A DNA stretch of 64,000 nucleotides from Paraspadella gotoi (lineage: Eukaryota; Chaetognatha): NCBI GenBank assembly GCA_051294375.1, contig CM119265.1, positions 10,108,681 to 10,172,680 on the forward strand. Direction: 5' to 3'. The notes under the pieces are model-generated. The model saw nothing but the letters and a program-made list of their open reading frames with translations, was not told where the DNA came from and did no database searches. Each line of letters starts with the position of its first letter. Position 1 is the first letter of the stretch. Positions 30,279 through 43,978 of this stretch are shown here, piece by piece. A program made the position numbers and the translations under genes.

Positions 30279-30336
30279 ATGAGCGTCGACGACGAAAGGG
30301 TATTCGGCCAATCAAATCTCGGCCTCGAGATGGGAG
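30279..30336 (+). CDS. CMIP: CMIP exon 1 (putative)
   Basis: ATG in good context (aag before ATG), reading MSVDDERVFGQSNLGLEMG and ending in phase 1 before donor GTGAGA. Exon 2 needs exactly phase 1. The sequence itself is not conserved, so the link over a 10.5-kb intron is inferred from phase, strand and order. Confidence 0.5.
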
Positions 30337-30629
30337 GTGAGAATTTCATCAATTGTGCACAATTGATAAAAATCTTTTACGTTTTGAATTAACGTTTGTC
30401 GTCTAAATATTAAATAATTAAAAATTGAAAACGAAAATGTAATTTTGTTTAAATATCTTGATTCAGAAACGCCAAAATAAGAGAGAAAAAAGTTCTACGA
30501 AAATATGAAAATGAGATTATAGGCACAAACTTGAGTTTTTTATTGAAAGAAAATATGAGTAGGAAGGAATAAGTTAGGATTAAAAGAGGATTCGGTGGGG
30601 AGATAATTCGCCGGGCGGGGTCGTTGTCG

Positions 30630-30660
<31 letters not shown>

Positions 30661-30796
30661 CGTCGTCGTTGTCTCATCGTCGATGTCATCATTCGCTGCT
30701 TTGGAAAAATTCAGGTTGGAGATTTACGTCATAGATTTGACATCCGAGCCAAAAGTTATTGGAGAGAGAGAGAGAGAGCGAGTGAGCGTGTGTGAG

Positions 30797-30846
<50 letters not shown>

Positions 30847-33800
30847 TGTGTTAAAATTTCAAAATTTAATTCTTAAAATTTTCTTGCCAAAAACTGTGTC
30901 TCTTTTTATGGGAATTGATGTGGCGTGACGTAAGCAAAATTTTATAATAGCGAAGGGAAATAAATTATACATCAACATTAATCTATCTAAAATAAGAAGG
31001 TAATCAAAAATTGGATATTGGACAATGAGTGAATGAATGATAGAAAGTGAAAGTGGAGTCAGTGTCGCTGTAAAACCGATGGGGCTGTAGTCGGGCATTG
31101 CAAAATCCATCAAATATTACTACTAATGTGCCCGACTACAGGACTAACTTTGTCGCAAAAATTGAATCGCAATATTTCGTCACTACCATATTTCTTAGGT
31201 CATTCAATCTTATATTTTCACTCTATTTAGATTTATTAAAAATAATGTTCATTTGTAAATCTATCGCGTCTTAATTAAATCGTTAAAACACGATATTTAT
31301 GCGAGATTATCTGACGGAAGTTGTACAAAGTGAACGATGGTGAACAATGAGTACCACAACGGAGACGACGACCAAAAAGACGACGATGCTCCCATCCTGA
31401 TGAAGATGCATTGATAGTTTACGAATAGATTTAAAACACAATGATAAACATAAAAGCCATCGTAGATAATAACGATAAAGACGATGATAATGATGATTAA
31501 GGACAGCAGCAACGACGACGACGACGACGACGACCCTGAAAAGATGAATGATTTCGGGGGCGAAAGGTTTTCCCGCCAACCTCGAGAGACGAAGACTCCA
31601 CCCAACGACGACGTGAAAGGTCATCATCTCTGACGTCACTTCGTCTTTGAAAGTCGACGTCGTTGAAGACATTTCTTCGTGACGTCACATTTCGTCTCGT
31701 CATCTTTCTCTAGATTGTATGAATTTTCATTTGCTACAATTTAGATTCTACAAACTATATGTAAAACTGTCATCAACTTGTAAAAGCTGTAAGCGACACA
31801 CAGCGCGTAAGGTATATCGGAAGATGGTCCCCTATCATTGGACCTTATGATTACTGATTTTATCTGTAAAAATCATTGACAGGGAAATAAAGTACTCTTT
31901 ATTTATAGTATCAGAAGGGGGTTAATTACATTCATTACATCATCCATCTTTTTTGTCATCCAATTGAGAGGGGCTTCGTCGTCGTCGTCATCGTTGTGTC
32001 CTTGACCCAGTTTTCTTCGCAATCTCCAACGTTTCAGCATCATCATGATCTTCGTACAATTTTTAAAACAAACATCATTAATCTTCTTCTTAATCGTCGT
32101 CGTCGTCGTCGTCGAACTTCAAAGAATCGCCCGCCCTTTTGCCCGCCTCGACGTCATCGATCTCTCACCGCCCCCCAACCGCCCCCCTCCTCCCCCTCGG
32201 CCCTCCCTGATTTCCCCTTCACAATTAAAAAAAAATATTGTTAACTGAGGTTGTGATGAATCTGGCGACCCAAAGACCGTGACTGATCGGCCAGGCCATC
32301 GTTGTTGTCTCGTCGTCGTCGCCATCATCATTGTTGGTCTCGTCGTCGTCATCGTCGTCGTCGTTGTCGTCATCATCTTCGGCGTCATGTTTTTTCTAGG
32401 TTTGTTTGCCGACAGTATCTATTTTCCAGTTCGCTTTCGTTTCAAACTTAAATGTATTATTTTTCAGCTTCCGACTCTATAATCCACTTTGTCGGTACGC
32501 TTCCTCAATTTTGTCGGACAACCACTTATATCATGTCAGACCATCGAATTATGATAAATTATGCTAAAAAATGATGACCGTCCGACCGTCTGTACGTCCG
32601 TACGTCCGTACGTCCGTCCGTCCGTCCGTATTTCTGAATGACTCATGACTATCATCACTTGCAGGAATTTTTATAATCACATAAATGAATCACTATCATG
32701 GCATATTTGATCTGTTATAATTGAAGAACAATTTTTGTAATATTATAACTCTCATTGATTGTTATTGATTATCATCGCGTCAACGATTTACTAACATTGA
32801 TTTTATAATTGACTTTGATCACATCAATAAATTTAAGTTAATAAACAACGTAGACTACGAGAGTTTTGATGTAAAGATTTCAGGGTTCTGCTCAGTTATG
32901 GAGGCCTGAACCAAAGCCAGGGACAAAATAGCTAATTCATTATGTAAATTAATTTTTATATTGATTGTATCTATTTTATTAAGGAAAAAAACCACCAAAA
33001 TGGGTTTTCCACAGTCTGCCATCTTATCTGTTGTCATATCATCATATATATTATATAATCTATTAGATTAGTTTTTTTTTTATATTTATTATATTATATA
33101 TAATCAGTTCCCGCGGTCCAGTAAAATGACTCCTTTTTAAGAAACTCCCCTTCGTCTCGGCGGGCGAATGGCACCCGCTGTAATCCAGCCAACTAGGGAG
33201 AGAGGGTAGCAGGACGGAGGGACATTCCAAGTCAGGTATTCTGTGAATGTCATCTGCAGGATATCTCGCCATCGACCTATTCTAACATCTAGGTCAAATT
33301 GGGAAAGCGGTGCGCAAAAATTGAAAAATGACATCCGAAGTGTACAACAAAAAAGTTACATCCAAAAACGTTGTATGCCGCATTCCATGATTGAAGGGCA
33401 CTATGGAATGTACTGACCTTGGGTCGTGGTGTCTTGGGAAACAGGGTTAGAGGGTAACATAAAGTGGACAAATATGGTATTCCAAACCTGCTCCGCTATT
33501 TTTACATTTCGGTTAAATCTTCTTCAGGCCTATAGATAAAACTGAATGATATACAAATATTAACCTTACAACATTAGGCATTGCCTCAATGGCAGCTTGG
33601 TAACGTCGCCAATTACCACTATTTATACCAGAGTTCCCGCCGCATTTTTAGCTATTTTTAGCTATTTTGCGCTTTATCCACTTTTTCCGCTTTATTTTTT
33701 TCAACTAACTGCCACATAACTCAATTTTTCTCTTAACGATGTCGTACAGTTTTTGGGGAATCGAAATTAACTCGGATTTCTTCCTCTTTCAGTCAAATAT

Positions 33801-36598
33801 CTTTTTTTCAATTACGGAACGAATTTTTTGCTTTCAATCTCTAAAAGTAAAACACCTTATTAATTATTTACGAATTGATAATCGCCCTCGCTTATGTTTC
33901 CGCGATCGCTTAAATTTGAAAATGTGATGCCCATTGAGATGGGGCATCTCAGTGTTGGCTTTGGGGGCTTCCGACCCTCAGTGACGCCTCCAGTCACTGG
34001 CGCGGTTATCCTAGGACGATCTCGCTTTGGACTGTGGATGGAACACTACGCCTGGGGTGGTCTGTTCCCCCTCTGAGCCAATGGATTTGGCTGAAGGAGG
34101 GTGGACGTGAGGCGGTGAGAATATGCCGCCACATATGATCATTTTTAGTCGGATCTGCTTATCAGCCGATCCAGACTCTATATTCTATAATCCACTTTGT
34201 CGGTCCGTCGGTCCCCCCCTCAATCTTGTCGGACATTTATTTAAATCATGTCAGAACATCGAATAATCGAATAAATTATGCACAAAATAAATGATGTCCG
34301 CCCGTCCGTCCGTACGTGCGTCCGTCTGTCTGTCTGTCCGTCCCCCTTAGCAAAAAACTCCAGTTACTCGTGATTGGATCCATGGATAAATTGGGATGAA
34401 ATTTTGTGTGTGGGTTGGAAAATTTGTGATGATTGAATCGTGCGTGTGGAAATGAGTTTCAATAGAAAAAACATAAGTCACATTAACTTAAATCTTTTTC
34501 CTAATTTTAACCCATAATTACTCGAATTAATCATATCTGGATGGATAGATTGAGATGAAATTTTGTGTGTGGGTAGGNNNNNNNNNNNNNNNNNNNNNNN
34601 NNNNNNNNNNNNNNNNNNNNNNNNNNNNNNNNNNNNNNNNNNNNNNNNNNNNNNNNNNNNNNNNNNNNNNNNNNNNNNNNNNNNNNNNNNNNNNNNNNNN
34701 NNNNNNNNNNNNNNNNNNNNNNNNNNNNNNNNNNNNNNNNNNNNNNNNNNNNNNNNNNNNNNNNNNNNNNNNNNNNNNNNNNNNNNNNNNNNNNNNNNNN
34801 NNNNNNNNNNNNNNNNNNNNNNNNNNNNNNNNNNNNNNNNNNNNNNNNNNNNNNNNNNNNNNNNNNNNNNNNNNNNNNNNNNNNNNNNNNNNNNNNNNNN
34901 NNNNNNNNNNNNNNNNNNNNNNNNNNNNNNNNNNNNNNNNNNNNNNNNNNNNNNNNNNNNNNNNNNNNNNNNNNNNNNNNNNNNNNNNNNNNNNNNNNNN
35001 NNNNNNNNNNNNNNNNNNNNNNNNNNNNNNNNNNNNNNNNNNNNNNNNNNNNNNNNNNNNNNNNNNNNNNNNNNNNNNNNNNNNNNNNNNNNNNNNNNNN
35101 NNNNNNNNNNNNNNNNNNNNNNNNNNNNNNNNNNNNNNNNNNNNNNNNNNNNNNNNNNNNNNNNNNNNNNNNNNNNNNNNNNNNNNNNNNNNNNNNNNNN
35201 NNNNNNNNNNNNNNNNNNNNNNNNNNNNNNNNNNNNNNNNNNNNNNNNNNNNNNNNNNNNNNNNNNNNNNNNNNNNNNNNNNNNNNNNNNNNNNNNNNNN
35301 NNNNNNNNNNNNNNNNNNNNNNNNNNNNNNNNNNNNNNNNNNNNNNNNNNNNNNNNNNNNNNNNNNNNNNNNNNNNNNNNNNNNNNNNNNNNNNNNNNNN
35401 NNNNNNNNNNNNNNNNNNNNNNNNNNNNNNNNNNNNNNNNNNNNNNNNNNNTATTATTGATAGGGAAATCCAGGTACTCTGGGGGTTGACAAACTTGAGA
35501 GTGAGAAAGTCATGATTGAAAGCTTGCAGGGTCCTACCATGTTATGATCTAAACCTAATCCGAAACCCAGTATGTCCAAAGTCAGGGACAAGATAACTCG
35601 TTTTTTTTTTTGTTTATACCAATTTAATAATACACGAGAAAACTGATGAAAAAACCATATATAGAAATGATAATAGGAAATAACAAAGTCAATAACGAAA
35701 GTAAAAGTAAGGTCACTAAGTAAGGTCATCAAGGTAACCTTGATCGAGTTGATATCATTTTATCCGAAGGAATTGTTGTCTTCGTTGTTGTTCCTACCAG
35801 ACGAGCGCGATATCAATGGTAGACTATTGGAGTTATTGCTGTAGTTCTTTCCCGATAGCTACCACAGCGTCAACGGCCTTAGGAGCAAAGAATGAAAATA
35901 GAAAAATTGTCAATTGCATTTATAAAGAGAGCGGGCCGAGTTGAATGGAAAAACAGCGTGGGAGTTAAAAATGGAAAAATGAATTGTGCGCCCAAGCTGA
36001 GATTTCGTCGTCGTCGTCGTCGTCGTCGTCGATTGACGTTTTAATCAAAAGACCGAAGAAACAACGTCTGAATTTTTTTTGGTTGGCATGGCATGGCATG
36101 GCTTGACTGTTGATATTATATGGAGAAAAGTTGTTTATTCTCGATGCATAAACAGTTTTCTTCTTTTTTTTAATAAATCGATAGGGCAACGGTGCCTAGG
36201 ACTCTACTCTAGGGTATAGAGTCCTCATACTACTTTGCGTGAATGCGGTTTTGAGACCAACAGGTATCACCTCCATTTTGCTTTATATAACTCAGCCAGC
36301 GGGACGAGCTATGGAACCAGTAAAAACCAAAAAAGTAAAAAAATAAAAATCCATCAGAACGTTTAGGACTAAACACGTTTGCACGTCTTTCTTGCGCCCG
36401 ACTCGCATGCAAGTTTTCCTGCCAAGTTTGCAATACATGATTTTAAATCTTTTCCGGCGATCAGGCGTTCAGGCGATCAGGCCACCCACGCATTCACGAG
36501 CAATCACACAAACCGAAAGTAACGACACCTTGCGTGAGTGCGCCCTTCACTCGTTCGTCAGTGGGCGTTGCCGCTTCTCTCTCGTAGAAGGGGCTGGG

Positions 36599-36630
<32 letters not shown>

Positions 36631-36940
36631 CTTGTGGGTTTTTTTTTGTATGTGTGAATTATGTCTTGCGAAATGACTCAATCTTTTATTTAAATTCTGA
36701 TCGGGATTTAATATTATTTTCATTTGAAGAAACCAAAGGCATCATTATAAAAACTAAATTAAAATCTTGGTTAAAAAAATATGAAAGAGTGTTTAAAAAA
36801 CAAATAATTTATAAAACAAAAGACCTGAAAGTTTAATAATTAACTCGCTCCTTCATTCGGGCGTTGGTTCGGATTCGGTGCACACGACTCTCTCTCTCTC
36901 TCTCTCTCTCTCTCNNNNNNNNNNNNNNNNNNNNNNNNNT

Positions 36941-36975
<35 letters not shown>

Positions 36976-38267
36976 TCTCTCCATTAATTAGCTATTGATC
37001 TATATATAATACTATCGATTATCTTTAAATTAGTTTGTTACGTATTGGGAAGTAAGTTACTTAATTCGTTCAATCCTAGTTAAAACAAAGTTCTAACTTA
37101 ACCATAATTTAGCAGAGAGAAAACATTTTTTCGAAAGTTTCCATCCATAAAAAAAGGAAAGAAAGTAAAATCGGATTGTACTTCGTTTTTATACCTCCCT
37201 GTTTTGGTTTCGACAAACGCGCCTGACGGTTTTTCGGCCAAAATTAAACGATCAATCAACCAGAAATATTTTTAAAAAAAAGACTTATCCGTCTAAAAAT
37301 TAACGAGCCAATATTCTTAATTGTTTTCCTTACGTTAACGTTAATTATCTTACAGTTATTGAACCGAATTATTTTGAATAAGCAAATATGACCGATTATG
37401 AATATTTGTAAACGTGTAGTGAAAAACTGGTTCTGAGGAACAAAACATAATTTTAAACTGTTTATCTCAAGACTCAAAAAACCATCACATTAAAACGACA
37501 TTGAAAATGTGAGATAATAACACGAAGCTTTCTCGACTCCCAGAAGCGGCATCGAACGATTTCCAGAAACGATAATAAAAACAAAAAGAACACGACGATC
37601 ATATCTAAAAAAAAAACCAACCGATAAATCACTATCGAAGAACGTCTGGGACAGACAGGGCGCCTACGACGACAAACAACGACGAAAAAAAGGGACGAAA
37701 AATTCAATCGAGAACAAATAAAGAATAGAACGCGAAAGTCCACGAACATGACGATGACGACGGTCAGATGCGATGACGACGACGGAAGGCGAGAAAAGAA
37801 GAAACAAATGAATGGGAAGATTAAAGAGTTTTCTTTCAAAGAAGACGAGAAAAGACATACATGTAGTTGTCATTCTGAACAGATTATATGTGAATTCATT
37901 GTTGTAGAATTGTAGGAAAAATATATTGTATATTTATTTAAAAAGGCACGCTATTTTTTATAACGGCAATAAATTTATTTTCTAATTAAATTTTTTTGTG
38001 CCTTTGAGAAAACATAAGTAATTCCAAATTTGTGCTGGATTAAATAATATGTTCATAAATTTTTATATGCTGAGCAGGTTAAAGACAAACACAACAAATA
38101 CACCAACACATGAACATATTAAATTATTGAAAAGAGAAAAAAAATAAACAAAATTCGGATACGACGAAAAGAAAATGAAAACGTAAAGCAAAAACAAAAT
38201 TTCTGGAGCGAAAGACATAAACAACGAAAGAGCATGTTGAGAGAGAGAGAAGATGAGAGAGAGGAGA

Positions 38268-38316
<49 letters not shown>

Positions 38317-41300
38317 CTAGAGGCAGCAAACAAAAAGAGACTAGAAATCACTCAATGTTTAGAAAACGTTTTTTGAGAGGTAAGCTGAAAGTTTTCACTT
38401 TCTTTAAGAGAGAGAGAAGAGAAGATGAGAGAGAGAGAGAGAGAAGAAAGAAAGAGAAGAAGAGAGGAGAAGAGAGAGAGAAGAAGAGCTGAGGAGAAAG
38501 AATTTCTTGAAGTTGAGATGCTTTTAAGTTTACAAGCTTTTATATAAAGATTGACAAAGTAGCATGGAATAAGATAATTATAATGTAGTAACACTGATAC
38601 TTAAGGCCCAATTGAGTGCGGCTACCCCTCAAGTAACCCCCAGTTTTATATTTGAGCAGAATATAAGAGTTTAACTTTTTCCCGCTTTTTTAAGTTTTAT
38701 TTTACTTTTTTATTAAGGTTTGTAGAAAAAAAAAAACTGGTATCCAAAGTCCCTTAGAGAGAGAGAGAACTGCTGTGTATCCGTGGGAGAAAGAGAGTTA
38801 TAGAGAAGAGAGAGAGAAAGACAGAGTCCGAGACACTGGGGGCGAACGAATCCAAACAATGTCGCCAGTAAAAAAAATTGGGTTCAAAACTCAAAACCGA
38901 AAAAAAAACTGAAACTGGATTAATTCGGATTTCNNNNNNNNNNNNNNNNNNNNNNNNNAGGAAATCAAACCGAAAAAAAACTGAAACTGGATTAATTCGG
39001 ATTTCGCGAAAAAAATTATTTAGCCTTTTTTTTTAAAATGAGAAAGTTCATCGTATTTTGTCACGGGAAAGGGTAAGTTTTATAATGTTAAAAATGTTAA
39101 ATGTTACTACATACGAAAAATGCTTTCTGTTAAATGATATAAGTTTTGAGTGAAGTTTAAAAGTTTTAGTTATAACATATTGCGGAATATCTTTCTCGCT
39201 TTTCAAGATTTTACCAAAGATAAACTAAAAAAAAAGATTTATCAAAGAACAAACTAAAAACGGTTGATAAACAATTCGTCTTCTAAATTTCAATAACATT
39301 CTCTCGTAAAAAATATTTTTTTTACACTTCATTTCAGCGTAAAGCGAAATAAAACTAGAAACGAAAAACGATAAACAAAAACATATGAGGATTTCCTTAT
39401 CTCTTTCCGTTCAAGAGACCACTTTTTTTGTGTTTTAGTTTTCAACTTTGGAGAATGTCAAATAAATATTAAATGAACCGTAAAAAATGAACTTTTATTA
39501 TTTTTATTTACGAATATAGATCTTTAAAAGAATTTGAAAAAGCTCATTTTTAATTGTCTCAATTTTTACAGGTTGGTAGGATTTTAAATAATATTTTTTC
39601 AATAAAAATATTGAAAAAAAATCGTAAATATAAGAGATTGGTTGGGTTTTACAACATGACTGCTCAATGCTAATATACAGCAATACCTTACATCCTGCAT
39701 CTCTGCATCTCAAAAACCCTCTCCCCCGTCCAACCCTCTCCCCCCCCGTGTCAACCTCAACCACTCAACGTTTCCAGACTGACGATGCGTTCGACCCCAC
39801 CTCCGCTGATCCGCGCACAGTCTCGATCTCTCCCGGATCTCCAGTCGGTCATCCGGGAGTCACGATCAGAGATCCCGCTGCTTCAGCGACACAGCGGTTA
39901 CGCGACTTGGGAGATTGGTTCGATACCTGTTTGCTTAGTAACTTATTATATTAAAACTTAATAAAGAAACACGAATTTACTCAGTATATATAATAATAAA
40001 ATGAAGGTGTCAGAAGTGGGATTCAACCCACGCCGCATAAGCGGACCAGAATCTCTTCCCTTTCGATCACATGAAGATTTATGTTCATCTTGAGTCTGGC
40101 GCCTTAGACCACTCGGCCATTCTGACACATGTAATCGACACAAATATAATCACATCTCTTTTATTAATCAAAACTATTCTTATGAAATTAGTCCAACCTA
40201 TAGAAAAATAAACTTTAAACATGCTAGTTTATTCACTCCCAGTGAAGAAGACTTTGTCTCGACTCTTGCTGTCCGAGCTTTCGAAGAGTCGCCAGTCCAA
40301 AAAATGGTTTTGACTAGAGTCTCGCTGACTGAAGAAAGCAAAGTTACCAAAAGTCTAGAAGTTCATTATCGGTGACGTAAACCTCGCAATACTTGACAAT
40401 TTCTTGACAAAAATCCGTCGTGAAAACTCGTAAAACGACTGAAAAATCGGTCACCAAAAATTATGAAAATAAACCGTTCAAAAAATGACGGCGATAAAGA
40501 GAAAATTGATACAAATAACACTTCCCCCTGAGTAACTTTCTTCCCTGTAATTATATATATTATATTTCAATAATTGTTTAAAGTGTAAAAATGGACCACT
40601 CATGAAAGCGTGCGTATACTATGACGTAAAAGTGACTTGTCAGAAGTGGGATTCGAACCCACGCCCGCATAAGCGGACCAGAATTCTCGCCTGGTTCTTA
40701 GACAGGAAGTTTAGCGAATCTTGAGTCTGGCGCCTTAGACCACTCGGCCATTCTGACATATATATACTTAAAATGGATATAAACACATATCTTTTCTTAA
40801 TTATCGATATTCTTATGTTTCTCCTACTCTTTTCTATCTCTCCGCCAGGTTTCAACCTTCCCTGCCCCATGGACCCGCCCCGCGTGGCCCGAAAAGTCAA
40901 CGGTCAAAAGTTCAAGTTGATCCACTCGGCCGAAGTTCAGCTTCTCCGTCTCCCGCCAACCAAAAACGTCGGCAACAAACTCCTGGCGGCCAAACTTCTC
41001 CGGAAATGGGAGACGGTGACGCTGACGCTTGACGAGAACGCCATCTGCGCGTGAGTTTGGCGGGAGGGTTGGGATGGGAGAGGGAGTCAAATAGGATGAA
41101 TACGGGTTCCTTCTCTATTCTTCCTGCCAACTTTTTTTCGATATTTTCTCTCTCTCTCTCTCTCTCTCTTCATTCATTCAATTCTACGACTTCACTTTCA
41201 CTTCCAAGTGAATTGTGATTCGCTTTCACGACTACCGCCTCCAACTATCAGCAGTTACCTTTCACAACTCACAACTCACTTCTACTTACACATGTCCTGA

Positions 41301-41818
41301 CGTCAAAACGTATCGGTATTCAGTATTACAATTATTTTTCGATTCAATTTTATTAACTTTCTACTGTTACTGTTTAGTGTTTACTGACTCTTATTGTCAG
41401 TGCCGTGAGCTCGTCGACTATCTCATATAAGCTTAAAGTCTTACCTTTTTTCACCTATAAACTAAGCCTCTCGCCCTCTCATCAAATCATTATCCCCACA
41501 CCTCTTTCCCTTTCTTTTTTCTCTCTGCGTTTTCTTCATTTTTTCCCCTCTCCCTTAATCTCCATTAACCTTTAACTCGGTCTTAATGGAAGAAAAAGGA
41601 ATTAGGGCAGAAGGAAAATAAAAAAGAAAAAGTGGAGGAAAAAGAAGAAGAAAAGAAAAATAAGAGGAAAAAAAATTTTCCTTTTAATTTACGAGAGAAA
41701 TAGCATTTTTTTCCCGCACATGGATCAGTTGATCTTATCTCGCTATATTTTCATTCACGCTGCTTAAGCCAGTTGTTTCACTCTCTCTCTTTTCCTTATA
41801 TCTCTCCTCTTCTCTCTC

Positions 41819-41867
<49 letters not shown>

Positions 41868-42148
41868 CCTTCAAATAATAATCATAAATGAGGTGATGTC
41901 TGAAGTAAATATAGATTCTCTGTATTAGCAACCCCATCTCCAACCCATCAACTCACATCTCTTCAACTGAGTGATGTTCGGGAGCTTCTCGTAGGCGAGT
42001 CTCCCCTCTGTCGACTGCAGAGTCGTATGATCTGCAGTTCGTGTCTCGATTCTCCACCACTTCCAACTCTACATCGCGCAGGCACTTCCATGGAGGCGGA
42101 AGAGGAAGAGGATTATAATTTCATATTTTTGTATAATATTTATATCAT

Positions 42149-42186
<38 letters not shown>

Positions 42187-43890
42187 GTAGTAAGTTGTGT
42201 AAGTTGAAAACTCTGGAAAAATAGTAAGTTTAAAACAAAGATCTATATTGTGAATTTCCGACTTCCATTTTTTTCTTCTTTCTTTCCACACTCCTTTTTA
42301 CTATTCTTTTTTTCTTTCTTTACTTCGGGCCTACCTATCTTCCACTCTCTTCAATCATGTTTCTTTCTTTGTTCTTCTTTGCTCTTTTTCTATTTTTTCA
42401 TTCTTCTTTCCTTTATTCCTTTAATTTTCCTTTCTTCCTTTTCTTACTTCCTTCCATTCTTATCTGCCTCATTTTTTCTTCCTAAGTATTGGTAAATATG
42501 AATAAACCAAGAATAAATGTACTATTAATAAGTAGGTACAAGATAAAAAAAGGCGTTTGGATTCATAAATTTTTCATGGCAAAACTGCTACTGAATGACA
42601 CCAATTTTAAAATCACCTCAATTGGCCGATCGTTCTCTCGCAGCGCCAGCAGCATGCAAGGCCCCAGCATTTTTTGAGAGACTGTGGAGAAACTTTTTCT
42701 CTGAGCAACACTGCAGCAACGGTGCAGCATCTCTCAAAAAGTTTTTCCGTCGTCAAAACGATGCCGCCTTTGAAAAAGAATAAATCATATAGCCATAACG
42801 GTGGACAATGCTACCAGGGTGAGTTAGTATTAAATCTAAAAATTTGAAATAAATTTACTGAAAAAAGTTATTAAACTCAAAAATTTTTTAAAGAATTAAA
42901 ATCAGGTCTTAAAACTTTAAAAGTATATTAAAAAAATTTGACCATCATTACTCAGTCAGGTTGAATATTAGTTTAATAATTTAATTTACATAGAAATAAA
43001 ATTCGTATAAAATTTTGAGAAAATAATTTTCTAACTTTTATTTTATATTTTAAAATTTAATTATATTAATTATTAATTAATTATAAATTAATGTTTTAAA
43101 AATTTTCACTCCACTGTATTGCCAATAATTACTTAACTAACCACAATAACCAACAATAACTATAAGAACCAATAACCCGGTCCGAAGATGTGGATCCAAC
43201 GCCTCTTTCCTTCCTGATGCCCAACACATCTGATGGACCGCAGCACCGTTTGTTGCGCAACGACGGCGATGGCTTCTTTGATTTGCCGCACAAAGCTTCG
43301 TCCGCGAGGATGCTTGCCTTTGAAGGGAACCGGCTGTAGCAAGAGGCCAGGCCTGGAAGGAAACATTTGAGATTGGAAGAATGCGGATGCAAGTTGCTCA
43401 GGAAATGTGTTTCGAGAAAAACGCAATTTAAGGCGATGACGACGAGACGCGACGACGACGACGACGTAAACTCGTAAAATTCTAACGATGGGGAATAAGA
43501 CAAAGATTGTCTTTTTTACGAAAACATTAAAACAACTTGCGAAAAGTTTAATTTTTTTTTTAAATGCAGGTATACAAACCTGTTTAATTTTACATTGAAT
43601 GGAAGTGCAAAAAAAAAAAATACACAAAAAAGTAGAGAGAGGAAGAGAGATGCAGAATGAAGGAACTTAATTAAAAATGATAGAATTCACAAGAAGGGTT
43701 GCCCGAACCGCCTGCACAAAAAATTATATACTGTATCATCTTCCTTTTATGTATGTTTTTACAAACAAAAACAATCAAAATCAATCAAACCAATCAAACG
43801 AAAAAAAAAGCAAACCACGAAACCCAACAAACAACAGGAATGACAAAATAAAATAAAAACAAAAGTCACCGCCTTAACGATAACCTCTCT

Positions 43891-43978
<88 letters not shown>

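Larger units (their letters stand above)
30337..36914. other. CMIP intron 1, left part
   Basis: No exon seen. Holds (GTT)n at 30621-30660, a GA array at 30762-30844, (GAC)n at 31511-31533, (GTC)n at 32095-32115 and 36006-36032, and dispersed repeats near 32.5, 32.9, 33.9 and 34.2 kb. A gap of 874 N lies at 34578-35451. Confidence 0.5.

Noticed and set aside
33063-33471. Overlapping minus-strand frames near 33.1-33.5 kb
   Set aside because: Low-complexity start, no domain, no splice signals; located in the CMIP intron among repeats.
34555-35489. Long frames of about 300 residues
   Set aside because: They run through an 874-N gap and contain no sequence.
42489-42783. Two short plus-strand frames as a gene
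   Set aside because: No recognisable domain, no consistent splice sites, and gcagca-rich repeat content.
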